64,000 nt of DNA from Neelides folsomi (GCA_034687125.1 JAQGBZ010000091.1:124001-188000); one strand, 5' to 3'; positions 23,147 through 34,876 are shown, counted from the first letter of the stretch. Numbers and translations are program-made. Notes: generated by a model not told the origin, from the sequence alone.

Positions 23147-25414
23147 CTATAGGGTCATTCTGTTATCTTTGTAAAATAAAAAAATTCCGACAATGTCGCA
23201 TATTTCCCCAAAACTTAAAATCCGCGCACAGTGTTCCCCTACTATAAGCTTTCATTCCTTTTATTCCTTTATTTTCTTTTATATTTTAATGCTAAAATTT
23301 AAAGGATAATGAACGTTTTGATACGAGTTATCTCGTTTCATCACGTTCATTCGGGGAGGCAGCAGAACACGCGGACGGGCGGAAGAAGACCCAGAGGAGG
23401 CCGAAGAGAAAACGACGAAGAGAAGACGACATTGACGGGAAGACGACGACGAAGGCGAAGACAACGACGAAGAGGAATCGACGATGGAGAACCGGAAGAG
23501 GACTCGGGAGAAGAGAAGCGACGAAGGAACCGAAGAAAGATCGAGCGTGAACGGAGGAGGATGCAATCATGTAAGTATATATTTATTCTATTCATTTATC
23601 TAGTCATTAGGATATTTTAGTTAGTTAATTAGTTATTAAGCATTATTTGTAGAATTGGATTTTTAACATTTAATAGTCAGCTCATAATGTATGTGTTTGT
23701 GAAATACATGGCAATTTGGATTTAATTATGCATTCTCTTGGTGGTGGAAAAGAAATGCGTAGAGTTAATTCAATGCCTTGTATGTAGTTGTGACAATCCA
23801 GAGTGCTTGTTAGGAAATTGCAATCTTTGTACTCGTACAGCTTTTACTCCTGCATTTTATGAAAAAGTCATGAATCTAATCGGAGATAAAAATACCATGA
23901 CTTTTTCTACTTGGACTCGATCAAACAAAGAATTCAAAATAGAAGAAATTGTTTGCGATTTAGATGATTTTGTGGATCATTTATTTAATTTTTTCAAACT
24001 TTTCATCCCACACAATTATATTAGTAATTTCCAAGCATCTTTAAGAATGCAAAAGATAATTTGTTATTTGACCAGTGCTCAGCTGTTGTTCATGTTGATT
24101 CCGGTGAAAATTACAGTTTCACAGTTCAAAGTGAACCACAGGCAATGCATTTGAATAATAACCAAGCAACAGTTCTTGCGTGTGTAGTTCATTTGTTTGA
24201 TCAGTCCAAAGATGAAATTATTTCTCATTCAATTGGAGTAATAAATGATACCCCAACTCTTAACATCATTAGCTTTTTTGCATTTAATAACGTTTTTATT
24301 AATTGGTTAAAATCAACTTATCCTCATATTTCCCATATTAACTATTTTAGCGACGGATGAGCAGGTCAATATAAAAATTTTAAGAATTTTTCAAATCTTT
24401 TTCATCATTATTCCGACTATAGTTTAACAGCAAGTTGAAACTTTTTCTACCTCTCATGGGAAAGGGGCTGTAGATGGTGTTAATGGGGCTTTAAAATATG
24501 CTGCGAGGAAACAAAGTTTGCGATCTCCTTTTACAGGACATATTATAACTCCCATTCAGTTTTACGAGTTTTCTAGCAAACGTTTTCAAGAGGGTTCGAA
24601 GATTAAAGTATTTTGGGTTCCCAAGGAAGATATAGATAGAATTTTTAATGAATTTGATCTCGAAAATAGGTTTAGTTCTAATTTAAGGACTCGTGAAGCA
24701 CACAGGATAATTGTAGAAGGAACTACAATTAAACTTCAAATTACCCAGTGATGAAATCCCGCTAACAATAAGAAACATCTCTTAATATAATTTATTCTAG
24801 TCATTTTTCTAGTATTTTTAAGCTTTAATTAGTATAGGTAGGGGAAAATTCGCCAACTATCAAAATGTAATTATACATACTGTATTTCTTAATAAATATC
24901 ATTTATTACAAATATGCTAAATTATTTTTTTTCTTTTTAGATGCGGGTCTAAGGGTGTCCCCTTACTGATGAGATTACGAAGATCGAAACCCGTCAAAAT
25001 TCAATAATTTTAACAATGGCGGGAATGTGGCGGTTTGGCGGTTTTTTCAATCATTTCGCGGAATTAGTATTTTTAATCAACAATTTATATTTTTATTAAT
25101 TAAGTCTCGTTTTATATTATTATTTATTACAGATTTACTAAAATGTAAATTTTTATATTAAACAGCTGAAAAAATATATTTCGCATCCCTATTCATTAAT
25201 TTAAAAACAATTAGCTAGTTAAAAAACGGCACTAGGTAGGATCCAAAATCAAAGTTTTTTGAATTGTTTTTTGGATATCTTTCATATCACATTCACATTT
25301 GGACCCTACGGGCTGCCGTTTTTGTGTTATAAGAAAATCCCATGCATTTTAGACGAGTACCACGTGACCAATCCCAGTGTCTCATTTCACAAAGATAACA
25401 GAATGACCCTATAG
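23147..25414 (+). mobile_element. 2.27-kb DNA transposon of uncertain family, decayed
   Basis: Terminal inverted repeats of about 31 bp read CTATAGGGTCATTCTGTTAT inward from both 23147 and 25414. Ends of CTATA/TATAG leave the target duplication ambiguous (TA or TATA). Inside are an Arg-rich 5' exon (23309-23570) with a GTAAGT donor, then frameshifted coding segments between about 23730 and 24751. The 24.8-25.4 kb part is noncoding. The internal protein is of a type dispersed in many animal genomes (see the pseudogene entry); I cannot assign the superfamily with confidence. Confidence 0.8.
23309..24751 (+). pseudogene. Broken transposon-borne ORF with Cys cluster and SHGKG-x3-DG motif
   Basis: Segments: an Arg/Glu-rich region (23309-23570), a cysteine cluster CLVCSCDNPECLLGNCNLC near 23775, a middle part at 24061-24357 containing FDQCSAVVHVDSGENYSF and ending YFSDG at a stop, and an end part to 24751 with RFSSNLRTREAHRIIVEG. 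Between them, in shifting frames, lie remnants of a YFSDG-x-(A)GQYKNFKNF / SHGKGAVDGV signature. I recall this from uncharacterised proteins repeated in arthropod, cnidarian and fish genomes. At least three frame breaks or stops show it is inactive. Whether it is the element's transposase is inferred from its position between the inverted repeats. Confidence 0.65.
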
Positions 25415-26773
25415 TCATGTCAAGTGTGTGTCAGGAAATTAAGATCAACATCATCTACTTAAACGTTTAGAAGATCATAAACCAAATTTACAAGATAATA
25501 AAAAATGGAATTTCAATTACAGATGCCAATATTTCCCACAACTCAATACCCACGCAAAATATGAGTATGGTACATAATTGTAATAAGTATAGTAAAACTT
25601 AAATGTATCTTTAGGAGTAAATGAGGCTGCATTAGCCACGCTTCTAAAATGACTTTTCACTATATTTTACAATTTTAATAGTCGATGAATGTCAAAAAAG
25701 TATAATTCAGTAATATAGTTATACTTGGACCATTAAATGTCCCTAAGCTCAGCTACTTCCACTCTCATTCCTTTACAAGCTCTTAAGAATGGGAGTTTGG
25801 AAATAATTAAACAGGAACCAGATTTCACATGGAACTAATAAGACGCCTTAATAAGCTATGCTTATTAAGGCGAGAAACAATAAGTGAATTAATGAGGCGT
25901 CAAAGAAAAGTCGAGAAAATTGATTGACCTTCACTCCCAGCTACCTCTCTTCTACCTGCGTATCTTCATGCATGGTGATGAGTTTGAATGTCAATGATGA
26001 TGTCCAATTAGCCAAACCCCATCTATATCACGAATTTTTATACTCCGTAGATTTACATTACCTTTCATAAGATGTCGAATTTTGGATTCATATGGACTTG
26101 AATGATTATTTGATGTAGGAGGAAATATTATACTTCATTGTTCTCTAATGTCTTTAAGAACGATATTAATTTATTTGGAGCATTGTTATAATTTATATGT
26201 AAATGGGTCTTAGCAGGAGAGGAAGCATTTCGTTTCTGATACAGATCCAAATGTCGATTTATAGCTTGGCATGAATTATGTTCATTTAATGACTTTAAAA
26301 GCGGATGTCTACAATACTCGTAGGAAATATTTTTTACTGGGCTAAACTTGATGTTTAAAGGGACATTAAACAAAACTTCATTTTAATACTTTATGTTTCA
26401 ATGACAGGATTCTCCACCCCTTAGTAAATATGCCAAGATCAAGATTCATTGAAATCATAATTGATTTCGCAAATATGCAAGTCTGTAGATTCCCATGTGT
26501 ATTTATATCAGTATCAGTAGCGTAGGCATGTATCTACTTATGTATCTGTATTTATTATATTTCCAATGAATAGGTAATAATGATAAACCGTTCTTTATAT
26601 CAAAAATGTTTATTTTCATTGTACTCGTAATATAAAATGAACAACATGAAATAAGTAACAAAAGGTATTATTAACAATCAAGACCCAAGTATCAATATAC
26701 ATATTTTAAGTAATTATAAATATTTAATTAGTATAGAGCTTCAATGTGAAAAAAGTCTTAGGAGATTTTGAAT
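25415..26773. other. Intergenic region, one short palindrome
   Basis: No gene supported. It holds a perfect 13-bp-stem palindrome at 25844-25872. Confidence 0.4.
25844..25872. repeat. Perfect palindrome, 13-bp stem and 3-nt loop
   Basis: CGCCTTAATAAGC, a TAT loop, then the exact reverse complement. It could be a remnant of a small inverted-repeat element. Confidence 0.85.
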
Positions 26774-28026
26774 TCAAATCCCATACTTCTGATATGAATC
26801 TTCAAACGCTTGATAAACCGGCCGTACATTTTGATCATAGTATTCAAACGAATGCCTGGAATCAATTAATAATTAGTTCTTATTTCTATTCTGCGGTTAA
26901 ATAAGCATATTACAAATATCTGTAGTTCTAAAAGTTCTAAAAGTTCTAAAAGTTCTAAAAGTTTACCTTTGGTAAAACAAAAGTCTAAAATGAATAGTTG
27001 TAAAATCTCTAAAGTGCCAACCTATTGAATGGATTGTTTGGGCCGAATCCAGGCGAAGGTCCGCCAAAACCTTCCTTTGAAGCAATGAGCCCTCCACAGT
27101 CAAGGACGCTGCATGTGAAATAAGCTCCTCCAGCCACCAGGAAAACAATGAGAGCTAAAATGAAAAGCGGAGGAAGAAGGGCAGCTTTGATGGCAGCAAG
27201 AATCCCGATTAGTCCTCCTTTCAACTATTCAAAAGCATTCATAAGATCTTAATATGTTAGAATAATTGGGCTATGGTATTACTAAAATTGAATATCAACA
27301 TCAAGCCTTTTCTTAATGTTGGTTAATTTTTAATATGTTTATTTAAATAATAATGTTTTTTCATTTTTTAAATAGGAAGATATTTTAAAATTTCAATTAC
27401 AATTATTAATAAAAGTGTTCAAATTCAAATTATCAGAATTGTATAATTTATGAGTACCTAATATCACTTATGTGTTTTAAGATTTATGATCGAGGTAGTA
27501 CTCTAAATGACTTCCAAAGTCAAACGTCTTTCAAGCAAAGTAACATCCTTTGACGGGACACTTTTTTACATTCCTAATTTACAGGACAATCGTCTAAAAT
27601 AAGTAATACTTAGCAGATACGGCGTCTTAATTGGACCTGTCCCGGCATGGGTTGGCTACTCTCACATATTAAATTAAAATATTAAAAATTACTAACGAGA
27701 ATAGCTCCAGATCCGATAGTTCCAGTCATCGTTCCATCAAGTGGCCCAGGACCAGTAGTGGGCTGATTGAAATTTGGAAAGATCGAGCTGACACTTCCAA
27801 AGCCCGTTCTTGACACATTGTATCCTGGAGTGAGACCAGGGATGTTGGGAAGAGGAATTGTCATTCCAAACGCTTTTGAGTCTCTTTCACCTTCATCACT
27901 TTTCTCAATTTTGGAAGAACTTTCTTTCTTCTCGATCTTTTCCTTACTGAGAGTCTTTCCAATCACAACTTGTCCAAAAAGCCCCACGAGAAAACACACA
28001 ACAATCAATTGCTTCTTTCCCTCCAT
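26774..28026 (-). CDS. Small membrane protein with signal peptide, three exons
   Basis: Exons in coding order 28026-27697, 27224-27022 and 26855-26774 join in frame to give 204 residues; the start is the first ATG of exon 1. Residues 1-23 are a signal peptide. A Lys/Glu/Ser-rich segment (about 24-50) and a Gly/Pro-rich segment (about 55-100) follow. A hydrophobic region (about 111-150) ends in TCSVLDCGG, and the tail is rich in Tyr, Phe and Pro (PVYQAFEDSYQKYGI). The family is not recognised. Without splicing at the unusual GTTGGC donor of exon 2, the protein would end NRLAL after 180 residues. A related exon lies at 21884-22086. A TATA box sits at 28184-28191. A role in extracellular matrix or membrane is a guess from layout. 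Confidence 0.75.
26924..26961. repeat. 9-bp tandem repeat, about four copies
   Basis: Unit GTTCTAAAA repeated head to tail, in intron 2 of the minus-strand gene at 26774-28026. Confidence 0.85.
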
Positions 28027-28183
28027 TTTCCTCACAAGAAATCAATGGCAATAAACTTGTAAAATCAATTCAAACAAATGATTATTGGAAATTAACGAGC
28101 ACAGATTTGGTAATTGGGAAAACAGATTGAATGCGGGGATTCGGAGATCGAAGAACAAATGAGTGGTGAAAAGAGCAGAGGGA

Positions 28184-28191
28184 TATTTATA
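28184..28191 (-). promoter_or_regulatory. TATA box of the 26774-28026 gene
   Basis: TATAAATA on the minus strand, 158 nt upstream of the start codon. The predicted start of transcription is near 28155, giving a leader of roughly 130 nt. Confidence 0.65.
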
Positions 28192-30223
28192 GAGACGAAA
28201 GAAAGTTTAAGGGGTCAAATCCCACTGCGGAGGAATGTTTGAACCGCCCATACAGACGCAGATGACCCGACCCACCCTCGAATTGTTTTCAGTCTCATGG
28301 ACGACGCACCGGAGGAAATCCTCATTGAGTATTCTGGTGGTCCACTAACCCACTCCAGACGATCCTTCCGCCTTTTCCGAATGGGACGAAAATGAATCGA
28401 CAACTCCCTCGGAACACCGGCACCTTCTTCCTCTCAATTTCGCCAAACAAACAACCAAAGGAGATTTACCACTTCCTTCACTTTCTACGACTTTATGACG
28501 TCGTAAAATACTTTAATTGTTTTCTTAATATTATCATCATTTTAACAAACACCAATAGGTTTAATAAAATTGCATTCTTCTTGCTAAATCTAAATCCAAT
28601 ATTACAAATACCATTATACCTGTATTTGGTTTTGTAATGTAATAATTAATACCAACAATAACTCAAAATCATAAAATAATTGACAAGCACAAATTATCTT
28701 TTATTAAACTTCATAAAAATAGGCCAATACATAATAAATCAGTAAAGGGTGTAATCATAATCTAAGAAAAAATTCACAGAATAGTTCATTTTACGTTAAA
28801 GGTTTTTTAAGGAGGTGAATTGAAAATGATTTAAATCGATTTGACATTGGATCTACCATAGCATGGAAGTATCAGTCTATCAGTACAGGCAGATTATTAA
28901 TTTCATTGATATGAATGGATTCTCGTAATAGGAATAGAAGGAATTGGAAGCTGCATTGTTTTATTGAATAGCAATATTTGATGAGGGCGGGAGGTCGCGA
29001 ACGATAAGAAGCCTGTGACGAGGCGGACGTGAGGTTGAGTAGATGATTGTTTATATTTGGACTCTCTCGTTCATCTTTAGGAGTGGAGAGGAACGGGAAC
29101 TTGTAACCTACTCTTCTCAACGGACAAACTTCCCCACCGAGTCAAATGTCTGACCTCCATCTCCTCATGGAGTCATATTTAATAAGCAAAATTCTAAATA
29201 AAGCATCAAACCCACCGACTCCCTTTAAAAACACTCTTTATTAAAGCATATCTGCATTGTAACTTTAATCACATTTGAATATTCTTATCAACGAAATCAA
29301 TCAATAAATTAAATTGATAACTTTGTATTTACTTATTGCTAGTTATACCCACCACATAACCCATACATTAAATGTTTAATAACATCAATACATAATAACA
29401 TCTCATTTATTCAGTTCCAAGTATTTTACAATATTAGAAGTATATGGTGCTTTAATAAGCATGCCATATTGAATCTTGTACAGACTTAATTTCTCACGTT
29501 GCAATAAAAAATTAATAATGAAGTAGTCAACATGAACTCATACTCCTGAGGAAATGAAGTAGTTGTTAAATGTCAAAGATGATTAACTCAAGAATAAATT
29601 AAAAATCATTTAATAAATAGGTCGTAAAGGGAATTCAATCGAGTCATAAAGTGATTCAGCATGTAGAAATAGAGTCCATTCGTTCCTGAAATGCGGGTGA
29701 TTAAAAACCCGGGGTCATAGAACTGCCTGGAATTCGGAGAAATGGATTCAAAACATTGGGAGAACCAACCCACATCGCTCCTCTGGGGAAAATAAGAATT
29801 CTACATTCGTCGACATAGAAACTCACCTAAGGGGAAGTGTGCAAAAATGGAATTGAAGCAGAGGCCTACATTCTGCTCCGATTGTAAATCTCTGTGTGAA
29901 TTCATACGCTTTTCGTGTGGACCGTTCGAAACTTGAACTTCCTCTTCTCCTCCCTATCGAATAATTGAGAGAGAGTCTACTGCTCCTCCTCAATCAACTT
30001 CATCTCCAAGTGGACCTTTGACCTCCGACCGACCCTCTTTCCATTGTCGGGACCCAGTGAAGAAAATCGGATTGGAATTTGGTCCGAATTGCCATCCAGT
30101 TGAACCTCCTCGCCTCCGATTGCCTGATAAGCAAGTGAGATTCAAATATGTCTCCTGTCTCCTCGCCCTCTCCTCCTATTACATACACGGCTCTCTCGCC
30201 CAACTTTTTTCCCCTTCCTATTT
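28192..30223. other. Intergenic region, no gene seen
   Basis: Two GC-richer patches (about 28200-28460 and 29640-30200) probably belong to the promoter regions of the flanking divergent genes. No coding motif was recognised. Confidence 0.4.
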
Positions 30224-30231
30224 TATAAATA
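30224..30231 (+). promoter_or_regulatory. Candidate TATA box of akirin
   Basis: TATAAATA is followed about 30 nt later by a pyrimidine-rich initiator-like stretch. Downstream a leader exon could end at a GT near 30334-30353 and splice to the ctag acceptor at 31063-31066, 11 nt before the akirin ATG. The link is inferred from spacing and splice signals. Confidence 0.45.
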
Positions 30232-30788
30232 CCGAGTGCAGCGGACATTGTACCCATATTTCTCCATTCTCCATTCCTATTTTCTTTTGCGGACCGAGGG
30301 ATCCAAATTCGCAAGTTGATATTTGGACTCATTAGGTTGGTTTAGGTAACCATAAGTCAATTAAAAGTCTAGAAAGGCTAGCGAACATAAGTGTAGGGGC
30401 CAAAGGGGGTGGTTTTGTTCAATCATTGCATATCGACCCTTTTTCCGTTAAAAAAATTCTCAGTGGATTTCATTTTGATTCTTGGGAGGTTTTGGGTTAT
30501 AGAAATAATTATTTTCTACAATAATCGGGTTAGTATTGTTATAATTTACCCATTATAGTTAATGTCGATTAATAGTTTTTAATTTTTAGCCTTTAAAAGT
30601 TTAAACAATAGCAGGAGCAATAGTTTGATTGTTCCAAATATCCTAATTCTTCCAAATTCTTATTAGAATCCTTTTGGAATATAATTTAATTCATATATAT
30701 CGAAATTTTCTTGATAAGATTTTTATAATTAGGGAGCTATTACAAAAGTTAGTTTTAAAATTATATTTCGAAATTTTAAAAATTATTA

Positions 30789-30968
30789 TACTCTATTCCA
30801 TTTGAGAAGATTACTGAGAATTGAATCATGTTACTTGACCTGGCAATCGAATGTCATGTCACCCGCAAATAATTTCTACAGGAAATAATATCGGTTTATT
30901 TGAATTTCTAATGACTTGTCAAGTAACATGATTCAATTCTCAATAATCTTCTCAAATGGAATAGAGTA
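30789..30968. mobile_element. 180-bp MITE with ~52-bp inverted repeats
   Basis: The arms begin TACTCTATTCCATTTGAGAA and are almost identical inverted copies. TA flanks at 30787-30788 and 30969-30970. There is no ORF. It lies in the inferred 5' leader intron of akirin. Confidence 0.88.
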
Positions 30969-31077
30969 TAAATCTAAAGGCATTGGCTCAAGTGAAGTAT
31001 TATGTAATATTAAATTGTAATTATTATAAGAATTTCTTCAAGTTTCTAATGATTTGACTAATCTAGGTAATGCAATA

Positions 31078-31548
31078 ATGGCGTGCTCGACGCTCAAGAG
31101 ATCCTATCCCCTCCCGGATCAAATCAGCCCATTGAAGGGAGTTCCAAATGTGAAGAGAGCAAGGCTGAGCGGGGGCACATCCGCCCGGATCCTCTGTCAT
31201 GTCAGGGCAAGCCTCGACGACTCTCCATTTGCTCAAGGAAAGAGAGAACACAAGACTGAGGCGGATGAGCTTCTTGAGCGGATTGTGTCCGAGGCGGCGG
31301 AATCGAAGAAGGCCCGTTTCACAGCCGGTCTCCGAAGTGCCGAGGAAAAACAACCTCTCTTCACCTTCGGCGAAACGCAGCTGATCTGTGAGCGGATGCT
31401 GCGAGAGCAAGAAGACCGACTGAGGTCTGAATATGACAAGATCCTAAGGGATCGGATGACTGATCAATACAATCAGTTCGTTACCTTTACATTCGACCAA
31501 ATTCAGAAGCAAGCCGCGTCGTCCGCCCAGTCCTCATACTTCTCTTAA
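31078..31548 (+). CDS. akirin: Akirin, nuclear cofactor
   Basis: A single-exon 156-residue protein. The start MACSTLKRS and the C-terminus (YDKILRDRMTDQYNQFVTFT, then DQIQ and ending SYFS) match the conserved ends of akirins. A basic KRAR motif near residue 25 fits the nuclear localisation signal. Akirins are small nuclear proteins that bridge transcription factors (NF-kB/Relish, Twist) to SWI/SNF (Brahma) chromatin remodellers, and they are needed for immune-gene and muscle-gene expression. The middle part (about 35-95) is divergent, as usual. The coding region has no intron; a ctag acceptor at 31063-31066 suggests a spliced leader. The frame is open upstream of the ATG, but the MAC start is the conserved one. 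A poly(A) signal lies at 31660-31665. Confidence 0.96.
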   Translation: MACSTLKRSYPLPDQISPLKGVPNVKRARLSGGTSARILCHVRASLDDSPFAQGKREHKTEADELLERIVSEAAESKKARFTAGLRSAEEKQPLFTFGETQLICERMLREQEDRLRSEYDKILRDRMTDQYNQFVTFTFDQIQKQAASSAQSSYFS

Positions 31549-31659
31549 CTGTGCCTTCGACGGAATCTCCATCAAATTCCCCAACTTCAACCCAACATCC
31601 CCACACTCTTTCATTATTTACTACTTTATTCTTTGTATCGATTAAGTACAAAAAATTTA

Positions 31660-31665
31660 AATAAA
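31660..31665 (+). terminator. Poly(A) signal of akirin
   Basis: AATAAA 112 nt after the stop codon on the coding strand. Confidence 0.6.
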
Positions 31666-31739
31666 AGTATCGCCAATTTGTCATCGCTATTTAAATCAAA
31701 ATCTTTTATTTTCATATTTCCCATTGATTGAAATAAATA

Positions 31740-32260
31740 TGGGACCTTTTGGGAAAAAACGGGGTCCTAGTATTTATTAATTTAAGTTTCTAGAGAATTC
31801 GAAATTTATTTGATCTTCAGTAAAAATAAACGATACATCGCGTATTTCAACAAATTGGGGCATTGTACTATATTGACTATTATAACGTTAAAACATGAAC
31901 AAAACAAAACATATCTTTGTTTATCAACCGTTACGTTTTGAGAATAATTTTGAAGAGACGTATAAGCATTTTATCTTTTCCACTATTCTTATTTCAATTT
32001 ACTCTTCCAAGTTAAAAGAATTAAACATCTTCCGAATATAATTTTCTCAAAAAGACAGCTCAACAAATCGGATTGGGTAGATTATTCCGTTGGAAATTAT
32101 CCAGCGTTTCAAAAAAGTTCAATTCAACTTTACAAAAAATTTGATGAATTCCTCTATGTAACTATAATTTTAATTGAAGTTCAAATAAATTAAAATTCAT
32201 AATTCTCTAGAAACTTAAATTAATAAATACTAGGACCCCGTTTTTTCCCAACAGGTCCCA
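31740..32260. mobile_element. 521-bp MITE with ~62-bp inverted repeats
   Basis: The arms begin TGGGACCTTTTGGGAAAAAA at the left and match, in inverted orientation, about 32198-32260 at the right with few changes. TA flanks at 31738-31739 and 32261-32262. The AT-rich interior has no ORF. It sits between the akirin poly(A) site and gene A. Confidence 0.87.
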
Positions 32261-32412
32261 TATAGAAATTAGTATATCATATGCCAAAATATTGGTTCAT
32301 ATTTAGGTATACATTTTATTTTGAAAAAAGTATAAAAACTTAGAACATTTTACGGATACAGATGGGTTCAAGTGCAAGAAACCTATTTATATTTTATTAA
32401 TTTTATTAAATT

Positions 32413-33381
32413 TTATAAAATATCATAAAAATTAAATGTCTTTGGAGGAATTGCATATTCAAGAGTCTCTTGCATAATTTTCAGTAGATCTTTAGTACAA
32501 CTGCGATATTCCTGTTGACATTTTTCTTGATCTTCAAGTCCATTAGTAATTGCATCCTTAAAGTCTTCCTTAACTGGCAATCTTTTCCTATATTTATAAG
32601 GCAAATTATAAAGTGATAATCAATAGACATTATAATATTTTATAGTCAAAATAAGTTCTTACGTAAAAACACGTATAAGATTGAGATAATCAGAAGGGAT
32701 GAATGTTAAGAATCCATGAGCATGACAAACTAAAAGTTGTTGACAAGTGTAGTTTTGTTCTGGAATAAAACGAAAAGCATTTTTTTGGAAGTCAAATGTT
32801 GAAACGGTTTCGTTAAAGGAGTCAAAGTCGAAAGATCTCCCTCCTTCTTCCAGAGCTATGAAATCATCATAGTTGAACTTATCAGCATCTTCGGTTCCAT
32901 ATTTTCTCAATGGTGTCTAAAAACAATGTAATGAGTTACGATTAAAATTAATGAGTTTGACTATTTTTTAAAAAAATCGCTATAATATGCTATGGCTATA
33001 AATTAAAACACCTTTTCTGCAAGTATAATAAACATTAATTACCCCTAAAAAGTAATATAATGGAGCTGAACAAAGACCAAACAGCATTATCATTGCAAGT
33101 CCTTTAATAAGAAAATAAATCACAAACATGATTAGATTCTATTAGTCAATATTATATAGGGAGTTAACATTGATATTTTGAAAAAAAACGTGTTCACCTG
33201 TTGTTAATATAATTGATAATGGTCCACCAAGCGGAGCCCTTAAAGTATTTGAAAGATCATAAGGAACAGACCAAATCCATCCGATATTCAAAGGTTCCGA
33301 CTGCCTATGCAGTTGTGAATATACCACATTTAAAACAGCAAACAAAATGAAAATAGATACAAAAATGCTTAAATTCTTCAT
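32413..33381 (-). CDS. DM4/DM12-like secreted membrane protein, gene A of the cluster
   Basis: Exons in coding order 33381-33198, 33101-33043, 32916-32663 and 32587-32413 join in frame; 223 residues. Residues 1-22 are a signal peptide. IWSVPYDLS near residue 38 fits the family's N-terminal motif (a hydrophobic run before Pro-x-Asp). A hydrophobic segment GLAMIMLFGLCSAPLYYFLG follows (about 62-81). Then come the two cysteine pairs of the DM4/DM12 domain: Cys-x5-Cys-x-Ala-His (CQQLLVCHAHG) and Cys-x3-Tyr-x2-Cys (CQQEYRSC). It is the most divergent of the four tandem copies and the only one with a separate 59-nt exon for the hydrophobic segment. Family function is unknown. Confidence 0.82.
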
Positions 33382-33675
33382 TTCTTATTTTGCTTTATTT
33401 AAACAAGTGTATTGAGTTGTAATAGTGAAGCTCGCTCAAAAACTACTTTACTAATGAATGATAATTTTCCTGAATCAGCAACACATTACATACTTTTCAA
33501 ATAGTATAATCTTTTCCATCTTCCACATTTAAGGCACAAATACCCTTTTTGAGAATTTCAATAAAAATGCTTAAAAATACACGCAAGTTAGCAGAAAGGT
33601 CGCATCCCATTAAAACAACATTAGCAATGTAAAATGCTTCTCGAAAAAATAGTAATTTGTGATAACTACTATTTA

Positions 33676-34876
33676 GTACACAATACACACCAAGGTAGTA
33701 CTCAACTACCCATCCAATCTAGTACCCAATCACCCAGTGTACAAATTAATACATTAGAGTTCCTATGTTGGCTCCAAGGTAGTACCCAATTACCCATATA
33801 ACCTCGAACCCAACTACTCACTACACATCTAAGATAGTACTCATCGAGTAGTACTCACATACAAGTTACTACCCAATACCCAATTTACCTCCAACCTACT
33901 ACTCATCTTCTAGTACTCATCTACGTTTTATAAAACCACCCAACGCGAAATTTAAGGAACCATTCACTCTATATAGTTAATTATAAGATTTCGAATTATC
34001 TTAACGCCCATTTAAGGACTTCATACTAACATAAACATAACATTAAGCTACAATACTAGGATATTATAATATTTAATAATTCATGATTTTATTCCTACTT
34101 AATTCAAGTTTTAGTTTTATCAACTATTCACACTTTATTTACATTAAATAATTTGAATTTGTGTATATACAAGTAGGTTACAATCATTTATTTCAATTGT
34201 TCATTTTTAATAAATTATATGTAATAACCTAAATAATTATATAGTACATTATTATAACAGTTAACAGAATCATCTCGGATATACTAATGGAATTAACTTA
34301 ACATATCCAGTCATATCCTATTTACCATAAGGGACGACCTCCCTTCGTGGTATAAACAAATTTCTTTAATTACCAGCATTAACAGATTTATTGCTATGTA
34401 GAATTTGTGCCTTGTTGAGTGAATTAGTAAATCATTGTGATCATACATATTAGACTAGGGACATCAATTAAATGTGAAAGATGGCTAGGAAATTGTAAAA
34501 TTAAAATTAAGCGATTGACAAAATCAGAACAGGTATTGTATTTGTGCTTAAAAGGGCGTTAAGATAATTCGAAATCTATATGGAGCGATTGATTCCTTAA
34601 ATTTCGCGTTGGGTGGTTTTATAAAACGTAGATGAGTACTAGAAGATGAGTAGTAGGTTGGAGGTAAATTGGGTATTGGGTAGTAACTTGTATGTGAGTA
34701 CTACTCGATGAGTACTATCTTAGATGTGTAGTGAGTAGTTGGGTTCGAGGTTATATGGGTAATTGGGTACTACCTTGGAGCCAACATAGGAACTCTAATG
34801 TATTAATTTGTACACTGGGTGATTGGGTACTAGATTGGATGGGTAGTTGAGTACTACCTTGGTGTGTAGTGTGTAC
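33676..34876. repeat. 1.2-kb foldback element with ~335-bp inverted arms
   Basis: The left arm (about 33676-34020) and right arm (about 34545-34876) are near-identical inverted copies separated by about 520 bp of AT-rich DNA. The arms are built from degenerate repeats of TAGTACTCA and TAGTACCCAA, giving a satellite-like texture. The arms differ by small gaps, such as about 11 nt present only in the left arm near 33975. There is no ORF. It lies between the divergent genes A and B. Confidence 0.9.

Noticed and set aside
23279-23595. Ser/Arg-rich minus-strand frames at 23.3-23.6 kb
   Set aside because: Open on several frames at once because of the purine-rich repeat-like composition; no independent evidence for coding.
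26924-26961. CRISPR-like short repeats
   Set aside because: Four contiguous 9-bp units with no spacers in a eukaryotic intron; a simple tandem repeat.
30000-30335. Two overlapping ~105-codon frames on opposite strands
   Set aside because: The region contains a TATA box and looks like the akirin promoter and leader; no protein motif.
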